NCBI RefSeq assembly: GCF_042678185.1
Contig: NZ_JBHUDQ010000030.1
DNA length: 64,000 bases
Direction: 5' to 3' (one strand)
Source of the DNA: Ramlibacter ginsenosidimutans
Lineage (GTDB): Bacteria > Pseudomonadota > Gammaproteobacteria > Burkholderiales > Burkholderiaceae_C
Below are positions 32,850 to 40,836 of this stretch, in pieces; position 1 is the stretch's first letter, and each line of letters opens with the position of its first letter. The translations under genes and the position numbers were made by a program. Under the pieces are notes generated by a model. It searched no databases. It was not told the origin of the DNA and saw only the letters and a program-made list of their open reading frames with translations.

Positions 32850-33623
32850 ATGCAAGCGTCGATCCAGGTCAGCACGCAACCGCAGGTGCAGTACCTGCTG
32901 CGCATCGGTGACACGGCCCTCATACTCGCGCAGCGGCTGGGCGAATGGACCGGCCATGCGCCGGTGCTGGAAGAGGACATCGCTCTGGCCAACATGGCGC
33001 TGGACCTGATCGGGCAATGCCGAGCGGTGCTCACGCACGCCGGTGCGCTGGAAGGCGCGGGCCACGACGAGGACCAGCTCGCCTTCCTGCGGGAGGAGCG
33101 GGACTACCGGAACGTGACGCTGGTCGAACTGCCGCGCGGCGACTTCGCCATGACGATCGTGCGCAACACGATGATGGCCACCTTCTTCAAGCTGCTGTGG
33201 GGCAAGCTCGTGGACTCGCGCGATGCGGAGCTCGCCGCGATCGCGGGCAAGGCGATCAAGGAGGCGCGCTACCACCAGCAGCATGCGGCCGACTGGCTGG
33301 TCCGCCTGGCCGGCGGCACCGAGGAATCGCGCCGCCGCGTCGACAAGGCCGTCGCGCAGCTGTGGCCTTATCACGCCGAGCTGTTCACCTCCGACGCCGT
33401 CGACCAGTCCGCGCACGACACCGGCCTGGGCCCGCGCTGGGGCGACCTGAAGGATGCCTGGCTCGCCGAGATGGCGCAGGTGTTCGACGAAGCGGGGCTC
33501 GTGCTGCCCGCGCCGGTGGCTTTCCTCTCCACCGGCAAGAACGGTGTGCACAGCGAGCACATGGGCTTCATCCTGGCCGAGATGCAGCAGCTGCAGCGCG
33601 CCTATCCCGGAGGCGTGTGGTGA
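32850..33623 (+). CDS. paaC: 1,2-phenylacetyl-CoA epoxidase subunit PaaC
   Basis: A 257-residue structural partner of PaaA, ferritin-like but without a full iron site. Typical segments are LRIGDTALILAQRLGEWTGH, FLREERDYRNVTLVELP and KEARYHQQHAADWL. The ATG at 32850 is chosen; a GTG at 32838, overlapping the paaB stop, is a possible alternative adding four residues. The stop overlaps the paaD start (GTGA). Confidence 0.96.
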   Translation: MQASIQVSTQPQVQYLLRIGDTALILAQRLGEWTGHAPVLEEDIALANMALDLIGQCRAVLTHAGALEGAGHDEDQLAFLREERDYRNVTLVELPRGDFAMTIVRNTMMATFFKLLWGKLVDSRDAELAAIAGKAIKEARYHQQHAADWLVRLAGGTEESRRRVDKAVAQLWPYHAELFTSDAVDQSAHDTGLGPRWGDLKDAWLAEMAQVFDEAGLVLPAPVAFLSTGKNGVHSEHMGFILAEMQQLQRAYPGGVW

Positions 33624-34114
33624 CCCGTGCCGAGCGGGCCTGGGCGGTGCTGGGCGGCGTGCCGGATCCCGAGGTGCCGGCCCTGTCGGTATGCGACCTG
33701 GGCATCGTGCGCGACGTGATCGACCACGGCGCCGAACTGGAAGTCGTGCTCACGCCGACCTACTCCGGCTGCCCGGCCACCGAGGTGATCGAGCAGAGCG
33801 TGCTCGCCGCGATCGAAGCCGAAGGCCTGGGCCCCGCGCGCGCGACGCTGCGCCGCGCCCCTGCGTGGACCACCGACTGGATGAGCGAGGACGGCAAGCG
33901 CAAGCTGCGCGAGTACGGCATCGCCCCGCCGCACGCGGTGGTGCCGGAGGCCGGCGTGCCCATCCGCATCCTGCGCCGCGCGCCCGCGGTCGCCTGTCCG
34001 CACTGCGGCAGCGCGCAGACCGAGCGCACGTCGGCGTTCGGGTCCACCGCCTGCAAGTCCCTGTACCGCTGCCTCGCCTGCCGCGAGCCCTTCGAATACT
34101 TCAAGCCGATCTGA
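33620..34114 (+). CDS. paaD: Phenylacetate degradation protein PaaD (MIP18/DUF59 type)
   Basis: A 164-residue protein needed for maturation of the epoxidase iron-sulfur or di-iron centres. It has the DUF59 motif VPDPEVPALSVCDLGIVRDV and TPTYSGCPATEVIEQ, followed by a C-terminal zinc ribbon CPHCG...CLAC. The start is GTG at 33620, overlapping the paaC stop by 4 bases; no ATG fits. PaaE follows after two bases. Confidence 0.95.
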   Translation: MTRAERAWAVLGGVPDPEVPALSVCDLGIVRDVIDHGAELEVVLTPTYSGCPATEVIEQSVLAAIEAEGLGPARATLRRAPAWTTDWMSEDGKRKLREYGIAPPHAVVPEAGVPIRILRRAPAVACPHCGSAQTERTSAFGSTACKSLYRCLACREPFEYFKPI

Positions 34115-34116
34115 GC

Positions 34117-35202
34117 ATGAGCGTCATCTTCCATCCCCTGCGCGTGCGCTCGGTGCAGCCGGACACGTCCGAGGCCGTCATCGTGTCCTTCGACGTCCCG
34201 CCGGAGCTGCGGCCCGTCTTCGGCTTCACGCAGGGCCAGTACCTCACCTTGCGCAAGGAGATCGCCGGGCAGGACCTGCGGCGTTCGTACTCCATCTGCG
34301 CGGGCGTGGACGACGGCGAGCTGCGCGTGGGCGTGCGCAAGGTCTCCGGCGGCGTGTTCTCCAACTGGATCAACGAGCAGCTCCAGCCCGGCGACACCAT
34401 CAGCGTGATGGCGCCGCAGGGCCGCTTCTTCGTGCCGATCGAGCCGCAGGCGCATCGCCACCACCTCGGCATCGCCGGCGGCAGCGGCATCACGCCGATC
34501 CTCTCGATCATGAAGACGGTGCTGGCGCGCGAGCCGGGCAGCCGCTTCACGCTCATCTACGGCAACCGCAAGCTGCGCTCCACGATGTTCAAGGAGGAGC
34601 TCGAGGACCTGAAGGACAAATACCTCTCGCGGCTGGTGATCCACCACGTGTTCTCCGACGAGCACACGGAAGCGGACATCAACAGGGGCGTGATGAGCCG
34701 CGCCAAGATCGAAGAGTTCCTGGCCGGCCTGGTGCCTGCAGGCAGCATCGACCACGCGTACATCTGCGGCCCCTTCCAGATGAACGACGAGGCCGAAGCC
34801 GCCCTGCTGCAAGCCGGCGTGCCCGAGGACCGCATCCACATCGAGCGCTTCGGCATCGCGCAAGCGGGTGCGGGACAGGTGGGTGCGGTCGTGCACCAGG
34901 CGCAGCCCGGCGACGCGGCCCAGGCGCGCATCACGATCATCCGCGACGGCCTGCAGCGCGAGATCCGTTTCTCGCGCGAGCAGGCGAGCATCCTCGATGC
35001 CGCGTCCGACGCGGGCATGGAGGTGCCGTTCTCGTGCACTTCCGGCGTGTGCGGCACCTGTCGCGCCAAGCTGGTCGAAGGCCAGGTCCGCATGGAACGC
35101 AACTTCGCGCTGGACAAGAAGGAAGTCGCCGCCGGCTTCGTGCTCACCTGCCAGGCGCACCCGACCACCGAGCGGGTGGTCCTCTCCTTCGACGAACGCT
35201 GA
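34117..35202 (+). CDS. paaE: 1,2-phenylacetyl-CoA epoxidase reductase PaaE
   Basis: A 361-residue reductase that moves electrons from NADPH through FAD and a 2Fe-2S centre to PaaA. Domains in order are the FAD-binding barrel with RRSYSICAG (about residue 60), the NAD(P) domain with GIAGGSGITPILS, and a C-terminal plant-type ferredoxin domain with CTSGVCGTC plus a later Cys in VLTCQA. All four cluster cysteines are present. Its TGA overlaps the ATG of paaR by one base. Confidence 0.96.
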   Translation: MSVIFHPLRVRSVQPDTSEAVIVSFDVPPELRPVFGFTQGQYLTLRKEIAGQDLRRSYSICAGVDDGELRVGVRKVSGGVFSNWINEQLQPGDTISVMAPQGRFFVPIEPQAHRHHLGIAGGSGITPILSIMKTVLAREPGSRFTLIYGNRKLRSTMFKEELEDLKDKYLSRLVIHHVFSDEHTEADINRGVMSRAKIEEFLAGLVPAGSIDHAYICGPFQMNDEAEAALLQAGVPEDRIHIERFGIAQAGAGQVGAVVHQAQPGDAAQARITIIRDGLQREIRFSREQASILDAASDAGMEVPFSCTSGVCGTCRAKLVEGQVRMERNFALDKKEVAAGFVLTCQAHPTTERVVLSFDER

Positions 35203-35819
35203 TGGGCAGAGGTCGCCACGCCGGCTACGAAGACCAGCGCGAGTTGATCCTCGCGCAGGCCGCCGCCCTGTTCGCGCGCGGCGGGTACCCGGGCACGTCG
35301 ATGAACCAGGTCGCGAAGGCCTGCGGATTGTCGAAGGCCACGCTCTACCACTACTACCGCGACAAGTACGAGCTGCTGGTGAGCATCGCGGACACGCACG
35401 TCTCGCGCCTGCAAGGCATCGTCGCTGTGGCGCTGGCCCAGGCCGATGATCCGCACGGCCAGTTGCGCGCCCTGATCGCGCGGCTGGTGGAGGAATACGC
35501 GAACGCGCAGAACGAGCATCGCGTGCTGACCGAGGACGTGAAGTTCCTGGAGGCCAAGGACCGCGAGCGCATCCTCGCGAAGGAACGCGAGGTGGTCACG
35601 GCTTTCGCGCGTGTCGTCGCCCTGCTGCGCCCCGACCTGCGCGAATCCGCCATGAGCAAGCCGCTCACCATGCTGCTGTTCGGCATGGTGAACTGGATGT
35701 TCACGTGGATGAAGCCGCGGGGCGCGCTCGCCTACGAGGACATGGCGCCCGTGGTGGCCGACCTGTTCCTCGGCGGACTCGAGGCGGTGCAGGCGCCGGC
35801 GAAGGCCGCCGCGGCCTGA
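35202..35819 (+). CDS. paaR: TetR-family repressor of the paa operon
   Basis: A 205-residue TetR regulator. The N-terminal helix-turn-helix contains LFARGGYPGTSMNQVAKACG and LSKATLYHYYRDKYELL; the C-terminal half is a TetR ligand domain. Translational overlap with paaE (TGATG) makes it part of the operon it most likely controls through the palindrome at 31357-31370. Phenylacetyl-CoA is the known effector of PaaR proteins. A cgcagagg-type repeat begins 45 bases after its stop. Confidence 0.9.
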   Translation: MGRGRHAGYEDQRELILAQAAALFARGGYPGTSMNQVAKACGLSKATLYHYYRDKYELLVSIADTHVSRLQGIVAVALAQADDPHGQLRALIARLVEEYANAQNEHRVLTEDVKFLEAKDRERILAKEREVVTAFARVVALLRPDLRESAMSKPLTMLLFGMVNWMFTWMKPRGALAYEDMAPVVADLFLGGLEAVQAPAKAAAA

Positions 35820-35864
35820 CAGCGTTAGTGCCCGGTAGTGCGGGGGGTGCGCTATCGGGAAGGA

Positions 35865-35961
35865 GAACGCAAAGGACGCAGAGGTTGCGCAGAGGACGCA
35901 AAGAAATCCTCCTGAATGTCTTCTCTGCGTCCTCTGCGTCACCTCTGCGCACTCTGCGTTC
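35865..35961. repeat. Intergenic palindromic repeat, cgcagagg type, copy 3
   Basis: gaacgcaaaggacgcagagg opens the element, followed by ttgcgcagaggacgcaaag. The core reads aaatcctcctgaatgtcttc. Inverted units tctgcgtcc, tctgcgtcac, ctctgcgc and actctgcgttc close it. The reverse complement of the core reads gaagacattcaggagga, matching copy 2 at all but one position, so this copy is in opposite orientation to copy 2. It lies between paaR and the convergent pseudouridine synthase gene and could terminate both. Confidence 0.8.
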
Positions 35962-35998
35962 TACTGCTTCGATCACCTCCCAGGCTTCAAACCGGACC

Positions 35999-36676
35999 TC
36001 ACCGCAGCAACGGCTCCCATTCGGGGCCGCAAGGCGCCGTGATCCGCAGCGGCCCTTGCGCGGTCGGCAGCTCCATCCACTCGCAGTGCAGCCACAGGCG
36101 CGGCGTGCCAAGCCACGCTGCGACGGCCCGGTTGTGCGCGCCCTTGCCGTGCGTGGTGTCGCCCACCAGCGGATGCGCGATGTGCTTGAAGTGGCGGCGG
36201 ATCTGGTGGCGCCGGCCGGTCAAGGGTTCGACTTCCATCAACGCATAGCGGCTTGTCGCATGACGTTCGTCCACGCGGAACGGCCACTCGAAACGCGCGA
36301 GCCGGCGATAGCGCGTGAGCGCCGGCACGCGCTCCTGTCCTTCGGACGGCCGCTCGGGGTCCCGCGCGAGCGCCTGCGCGATCTCGCCGTCGGCCTCGGG
36401 CCAGCCGCGCACCAGCGCGAGATAGCGCTTGCGCACGCGCCCTTGCTCGAAGGCGAGTCCCCACTCGCGTGCAGCGTCGGGATCCAGCGCGAACAGCAGC
36501 ACGCCGCTGGTGGCCTTGTCCAGGCGATGCAGGGGCCACACGCGCCGCCCCAGCTGGTCGCGCAACAGCTTCAGCGCGCTCACGGCTTCGTGCGCGTCGA
36601 GTCCGGTAGGGTGGACCAGCAGCCCCGCGGGCTTGGCCACGGCGGCCAGGCGGTCATCCAGATAGAGCAGGTCCAC
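35999..36676 (-). CDS. RluA-family pseudouridine synthase, TruC-like
   Basis: A 225-residue pseudouridine synthase with the catalytic Asp in HRLDKATSGVLLFAL (about residue 50) and the TruC-type segment GRRHQIRRHFKHIAHPLVGD followed by THGKGAHNR. TruC modifies U65 of tRNAs; that exact target is inferred from sequence likeness. There is no S4 domain, as expected for TruC. The start is GTG at 36676 (VDLLYLDDRLAAVAKPAG), since no ATG fits. The 208 bases upstream to the phosphoesterase stop hold no gene or repeat that I can identify. Confidence 0.87.
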   Translation of the reverse strand: MDLLYLDDRLAAVAKPAGLLVHPTGLDAHEAVSALKLLRDQLGRRVWPLHRLDKATSGVLLFALDPDAAREWGLAFEQGRVRKRYLALVRGWPEADGEIAQALARDPERPSEGQERVPALTRYRRLARFEWPFRVDERHATSRYALMEVEPLTGRRHQIRRHFKHIAHPLVGDTTHGKGAHNRAVAAWLGTPRLWLHCEWMELPTAQGPLRITAPCGPEWEPLLR

Positions 36677-36884
36677 AGTCGCGCGTCCTTGGGGAAAGCT
36701 GCAACCAATCGTAGGAGGATTCCCACAGGTTCGGTGGAGAAGGCTGTGGACAAGCAGGTGACCAAGCGCGCAGGGCCGCGCCAGCATTGGGTTCGCACCA
36801 CGGTGAGCATTGCGCAGGCAGCACCCCGGCCGCGCCGAAATGTCCTCTTGACAGTTCGCCGGCTGCGGCCGCTGCCCTGGCAGC

Positions 36885-37688
36885 TCAAGGCACCGACGGC
36901 TCGTGCACCCCCTGCGCGCGCGCGGCGTCCGGTTCCGCGGCGTCGCCGGTCTCGCGCGGCAGCTCGAACAGCCGGAACGGCGCCTGGTCCGGGCGCGTGC
37001 GCAGCAGCAGCGGCCTGGCCACGTTGAACACCGGCACGCCATTGATGGTCTTGCCTTCCAACGTGCCGCGGTGCGCGTGGCCGTGGAAGACCGCGTCCAC
37101 GGGGTAGCGCAGCAGGGGCTCCTCCAGCCGGCTGCTGCCCAGGAAGGGGAAGATGTCGACCGGCTCGCCTTGCACCGTCGCGCAGATCGGCGCGTAGTGC
37201 AGCAGCGCCACGCGCCGCGGCGTGCGCAGCTTGGCAAGAGCGGATTCGAGCTTCAGAGCTTCCTGCAGCGCCTCCTGCACGAACAGCTTGATCGCGGGCT
37301 CGCCCCACGCACCCAGGGAACCGCGGCCGAAGCCGCCCGCGAATCCCTTGACGCCGGCGATGCCCACGCCCTCGATCTCCACCGCCTCGCCATCGAGCAC
37401 CCGCACGCCGGCCTTCGTCAGCACTTCGATCACCGTCTCGGGCGTGCCGGATTCGAAGTCGTGGTTGCCCAGCACGGCCACGATCGGCACCTTCACCACC
37501 GAGAGTTCGTCGGCCAGCACGTGGGCTTCTTCGGCGGTGCCGTAATCGGTGAGGTCGCCGCACAGCAACAGCACGTCCGCCTTTTCCGATGCTTCGGCGA
37601 ACAGCGCGCGCAAGGTTCCGGCGGAAGCCTTGGTGACGTGAAGGTCGCCGACGGCGGCGAAACGGACGGTGCTGGCGGAGCGGGGCAT
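36885..37688 (-). CDS. Metallophosphoesterase (calcineurin-like)
   Basis: A 267-residue protein with the phosphoesterase motifs in order: GDLHVT, LLLCGDLTDYG, VLGNHDFE, LLHYAP and HGHAHRG, which together build the di-metal site. The substrate (phosphomonoester, diester or nucleotide) cannot be deduced. It has no signal peptide and is probably cytoplasmic. It is divergent from the nucleotidyltransferase-like gene across 150 bases. Confidence 0.88.
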   Translation of the reverse strand: MPRSASTVRFAAVGDLHVTKASAGTLRALFAEASEKADVLLLCGDLTDYGTAEEAHVLADELSVVKVPIVAVLGNHDFESGTPETVIEVLTKAGVRVLDGEAVEIEGVGIAGVKGFAGGFGRGSLGAWGEPAIKLFVQEALQEALKLESALAKLRTPRRVALLHYAPICATVQGEPVDIFPFLGSSRLEEPLLRYPVDAVFHGHAHRGTLEGKTINGVPVFNVARPLLLRTRPDQAPFRLFELPRETGDAAEPDAARAQGVHEPSVP

Positions 37689-37838
37689 GGAGGCTTTCCG
37701 GATGAGACGCGGACATACTGCCGCGATTGACCGCTGACGCCTGTAGGTGGGTGCTGACGTTGCGTGAGGTTGCTTGCCCCGGCGCGAAGGCATGTCTTCC
37801 GAGAGGACCGATCTGCAGGGCTTCCTAAGCTTCAGGCC

Positions 37839-38744
37839 ATGTGTTCCACCATTCCGCTCGCCCCGTCGCTCGAGGAAGAAGTCGAGCCAGAGACGGCTGA
37901 CTTCTACCGCCGCGCCCTGCGCGTGCTCGCCGACGCGGAAGTTCCCTTCCTCGTGGGCGGCGCCTTCGCGCATGCGTGCTTCACGGGCATCCGGCGCTCG
38001 ACCAAGGACCTGGACCTCTTCATCCGGCGCCAGGACTACGAACGCGTGACGCAGCTGATGGATGCGCAAGGCTGGCGCACCGAGCTGACCTTTCCGCACT
38101 GGCTGGGCAAGGTCTACGCGGGCGAAGACTTCATCGACCTGATCTTCAACTCGGGCAATGGCGTCACGCCCGTGGACGACCGCTGGTTCGACGACAACGC
38201 GCAGGCGGAGATCCTGGGCGTGCCGGTTCGCGTGGCCAACATGGAAGACGGCCTGATGTCCAAGGCCTTCATCATGGAGCGCGAACGCTACGACGGCGCC
38301 GATGTCGCGCACACCATCCAGGCGAACGCGGAGCGCATCGACTGGCACAAGCTGGTGCGGCGGTTCGGTGCGCACTGGCGCGTGCTGCTCGCGCACCTCA
38401 CGCTGTTCGGCTTCATCTATCCCGGCGAGCGCCACCGCATCCCCGAGTGGGTGATGCAGGAACTCGCCGCCCGGCTGGTGGCGGAAACGCGGCAGCCGCC
38501 GCGCGAGGACCTGCACGTGTGCGCAGGCACGCTGCTCTCGCGCGAGCAGTACCTGCACGACGTGGAACGCCTGGGCTACGTGGACGGCCGCCTCACCCCG
38601 GCCAGCACGATGACGCCCGAGGACGTGCAGACCTGGACGGACGCAATCCCCGCGCGCCAGCAGCAGGACGTGGAGGGGCCGATGTGCCCGCTGCAGCTCG
38701 GGGCGGACGTGGTCCGGGTCGCGTCGGGCGAGGCATTGTCCTGA
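37839..38744 (+). CDS. Nucleotidyltransferase-like protein (GG...D-x-D motif)
   Basis: A 301-residue protein. Residues 38-61 carry the minimal-nucleotidyltransferase pattern LVGGAFAHA...RSTKDLDLFI, with Gly40-Gly41 and Asp57/Asp59 as likely metal ligands. Such folds occur in tRNA or antibiotic nucleotidyltransferases and in AbiEii-type toxins, but the C-terminal 150 residues match nothing I recognise. The start ATG at 37839 (MCSTIPLAPSLEEE) is used. There is no partner antitoxin-like gene next to it; the divergent neighbour is a metallophosphoesterase. It ends 28 bases before the stop of the convergent LysR gene. Confidence 0.8.
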   Translation: MCSTIPLAPSLEEEVEPETADFYRRALRVLADAEVPFLVGGAFAHACFTGIRRSTKDLDLFIRRQDYERVTQLMDAQGWRTELTFPHWLGKVYAGEDFIDLIFNSGNGVTPVDDRWFDDNAQAEILGVPVRVANMEDGLMSKAFIMERERYDGADVAHTIQANAERIDWHKLVRRFGAHWRVLLAHLTLFGFIYPGERHRIPEWVMQELAARLVAETRQPPREDLHVCAGTLLSREQYLHDVERLGYVDGRLTPASTMTPEDVQTWTDAIPARQQQDVEGPMCPLQLGADVVRVASGEALS

Positions 38745-38772
38745 GGCCGGTGTCAGGCGGCGCCGGCTCCGT

Positions 38773-39678
38773 TCAGGTCCGGATGAACTCCACCAGGTCG
38801 TCGAAGCAGCGATTCACCAGCGCGTCGGCGGGGCGCCGGTGCGAGCGCCGCAGCAGCATCAGCCGGCGGTGCACCACGGGCTCGCGCAGGGGCACCACGG
38901 CGAGACCGCGCTGCAATGCAGTTTCCGTGTACAGGCGCGAAATGACGCCGACGGCCAGTCCCGCCCGCGCCAGGCTGTAGAGCGGTTCGCTGTACAGCAG
39001 GCGGTACGCGGGGTCCGCGGAAATACCGGCCTGGCGCAGCGTCTGCAGCGCCAGTTCGTACAAGGCGCCGCGTGCAAACAGCGCCAACTGCTCGCTGCGC
39101 AGATCCCGCCAGCGCACGGTGCGGCGCGTGGTCAGCGGATGCGCGCTCGCCATGACCGCGACCATGGGATCCTGGCGCAGGAACACGGCATCGATGCTCG
39201 CCGGCAGGTCCAGTTCCGTCCCGAGCCCGATGTCCACTTCGCCCGCGACCAGCGCCGCGATCAGCTCGTCGTGTAGCACGTCGCGCACTTCGACCTCCAC
39301 CGCCGGAGACCACTTGCGCCAGCGCGCCACGCGCGGTGCGACCAGGTGCATCGCGGAGGGGATGACCGCCAGCCGCACGCGCTGTGCCTCGCTGGCGAGC
39401 GCGCGGTGCATGCCGGCCACGCCTTGCTCGAAGCCGTGCAGCACCCACTGCGCCTCCTCGAGCACCGCGGAGCCCGCGGGCGTGAGCGCCACGCGGTGGG
39501 TGTCCCGCTCGAACAGGGTCGCGCCCAGCAGGCTTTCGAGTTCGCGCACGGCCGCGGACACGGCCGGTTGGGTGAGCGCCAGCGCCTCCGCGGCGCCGCG
39601 GAAGCTGCCGTGCCGCGCGACGGCGTCGAAGGCGCGCAGCTGGCGGATGGACGGGTTGCGGGAGGCGGGCAGGCTCAT
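38773..39678 (-). CDS. LysR-family regulator (divergent from adenosine deaminase)
   Basis: A 301-residue LysR regulator. The N-terminal helix-turn-helix is RQLRAFDAVARHGSFRGAAE with LALTQPAVSAAVRELESLLG, followed by a LysR substrate-binding domain. It is divergent from the adenosine deaminase gene with 70 bases between starts. That gap is AT-rich and holds an inverted ataa...tttat (39698-39722), a plausible LysR site. It probably regulates the deaminase and the following Bug-type gene. Confidence 0.9.
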   Translation of the reverse strand: MSLPASRNPSIRQLRAFDAVARHGSFRGAAEALALTQPAVSAAVRELESLLGATLFERDTHRVALTPAGSAVLEEAQWVLHGFEQGVAGMHRALASEAQRVRLAVIPSAMHLVAPRVARWRKWSPAVEVEVRDVLHDELIAALVAGEVDIGLGTELDLPASIDAVFLRQDPMVAVMASAHPLTTRRTVRWRDLRSEQLALFARGALYELALQTLRQAGISADPAYRLLYSEPLYSLARAGLAVGVISRLYTETALQRGLAVVPLREPVVHRRLMLLRRSHRRPADALVNRCFDDLVEFIRT

Positions 39679-39748
39679 CAGAGTTTCTTTTCAGCACATA
39701 AGCAGTAATCACTTCAGTTTATCGCCCCCCATAAGTAGCATTCCCTGC

Positions 39749-40828
39749 ATGAGCGTCGCCACGCCAGCACTCGAGAGCTTCCTCCATGCCATGCCGAAGG
39801 TGGAGCTGCACTGCCACCTGTTCGGCAGCGTGCGCAAGGCCACCTTCGAGGACCTGAACCGGCGCGCGGGCTCGCCGCTGGCTGCGCAGGAGATCGACGG
39901 CTTCTACACGCGCGGCGACAAGCCCGTCGGGGTGCTGCGCGTCTTGCGTGCACTCGACGCCATGTTGGTGCGCGGCCCCGAGGACCTGTACCGCATGGCC
40001 ATCGAGTACCTGCTGGACGCGGCAGGGCAGAACGTCCGCCACGCCGAGTTTTCCTGGAACCCGACCGGGACCGTGCGCGTGTCGCGCATCCCCTATCGCG
40101 AGGCGCAGGATGCGATCGTGCGCGCCATCCGTGATGCGCGCGCGCAGTTCGGCATCTCGGGGCGGCTGATCGCGGCGATCGACCGCGAGGCGGGACCGAA
40201 AGCCGCCGTCGACATGGTGGAATGGGTGCTGCACAACCGCTGCGAGGAAGTGGCGGGGATAGGCATCGACTACCGCGAGGTGGACCACCCGCCGGAATTG
40301 TTCGAGCAGGCGTACGCGCTCGCGCGTGCGGGCGGGCTGCGCACCACGGCGCATGCGGGCGAGTTCGGGATGCCGTGGACCAACGTGCTGGCAGCGCTGG
40401 ACGTGTTGAAGGTCGACCGGATCGACCACGGCTACACCGTCGTCGACGCCCCGCAGTTCGCGGCCGAGTGCGCGGCACGCAATGTGCTTTTCACGGTGGT
40501 GCCGACCAACTCCTATTACCTGCGCACCTTGCCGCCCGAACGCTGGGCACTCGATCATCCGATCCGGCGCATGCCGGCCCTGGGGCTGCGCATCCACCCC
40601 AACACCGACGACCCGACGCTGCACCATGTCACGCCGACGGAGACCTGGGCCAGAATGGTGAGGGACTTCGGCTTCGGCCTCGACGACTTGCGCTCCTTCA
40701 TGCTGAACGGCATTGCGGGCGCCTGGCTGCCGGAGGAAACACGCGAGCGCTGGCAGGCGGACTGGGCCGCCGAGTTCGACGCGCTGCGTGCGCGTTTCTT
40801 CGCCGGCTCCGCCGGTCCCGGAAAGTGA
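39749..40828 (+). CDS. Adenosine deaminase family protein
   Basis: A 359-residue amidohydrolase-fold deaminase. Zinc ligands and catalytic residues are visible in PKVELHCHLFGSV (HxH), TTAHAGEFG (His, Glu), RIDHGYTV (His) and HPNTDDPTLH (Asp pair). The family hydrolyses adenosine to inosine, but members with adenine or other substrates exist, and the exact substrate is not settled. It is followed after 8 bases by a Bug-type binding protein, an unusual partner. Confidence 0.88.
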   Translation: MSVATPALESFLHAMPKVELHCHLFGSVRKATFEDLNRRAGSPLAAQEIDGFYTRGDKPVGVLRVLRALDAMLVRGPEDLYRMAIEYLLDAAGQNVRHAEFSWNPTGTVRVSRIPYREAQDAIVRAIRDARAQFGISGRLIAAIDREAGPKAAVDMVEWVLHNRCEEVAGIGIDYREVDHPPELFEQAYALARAGGLRTTAHAGEFGMPWTNVLAALDVLKVDRIDHGYTVVDAPQFAAECAARNVLFTVVPTNSYYLRTLPPERWALDHPIRRMPALGLRIHPNTDDPTLHHVTPTETWARMVRDFGFGLDDLRSFMLNGIAGAWLPEETRERWQADWAAEFDALRARFFAGSAGPGK

Positions 40829-40836
40829 GCACCGCC

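Noticed and set aside
37774..37838. Upstream extension of the nucleotidyltransferase frame
   Set aside because: The frame starting at 37764 adds 25 residues without a ribosome-binding site or conserved pattern; ATG 37839 is preferred.
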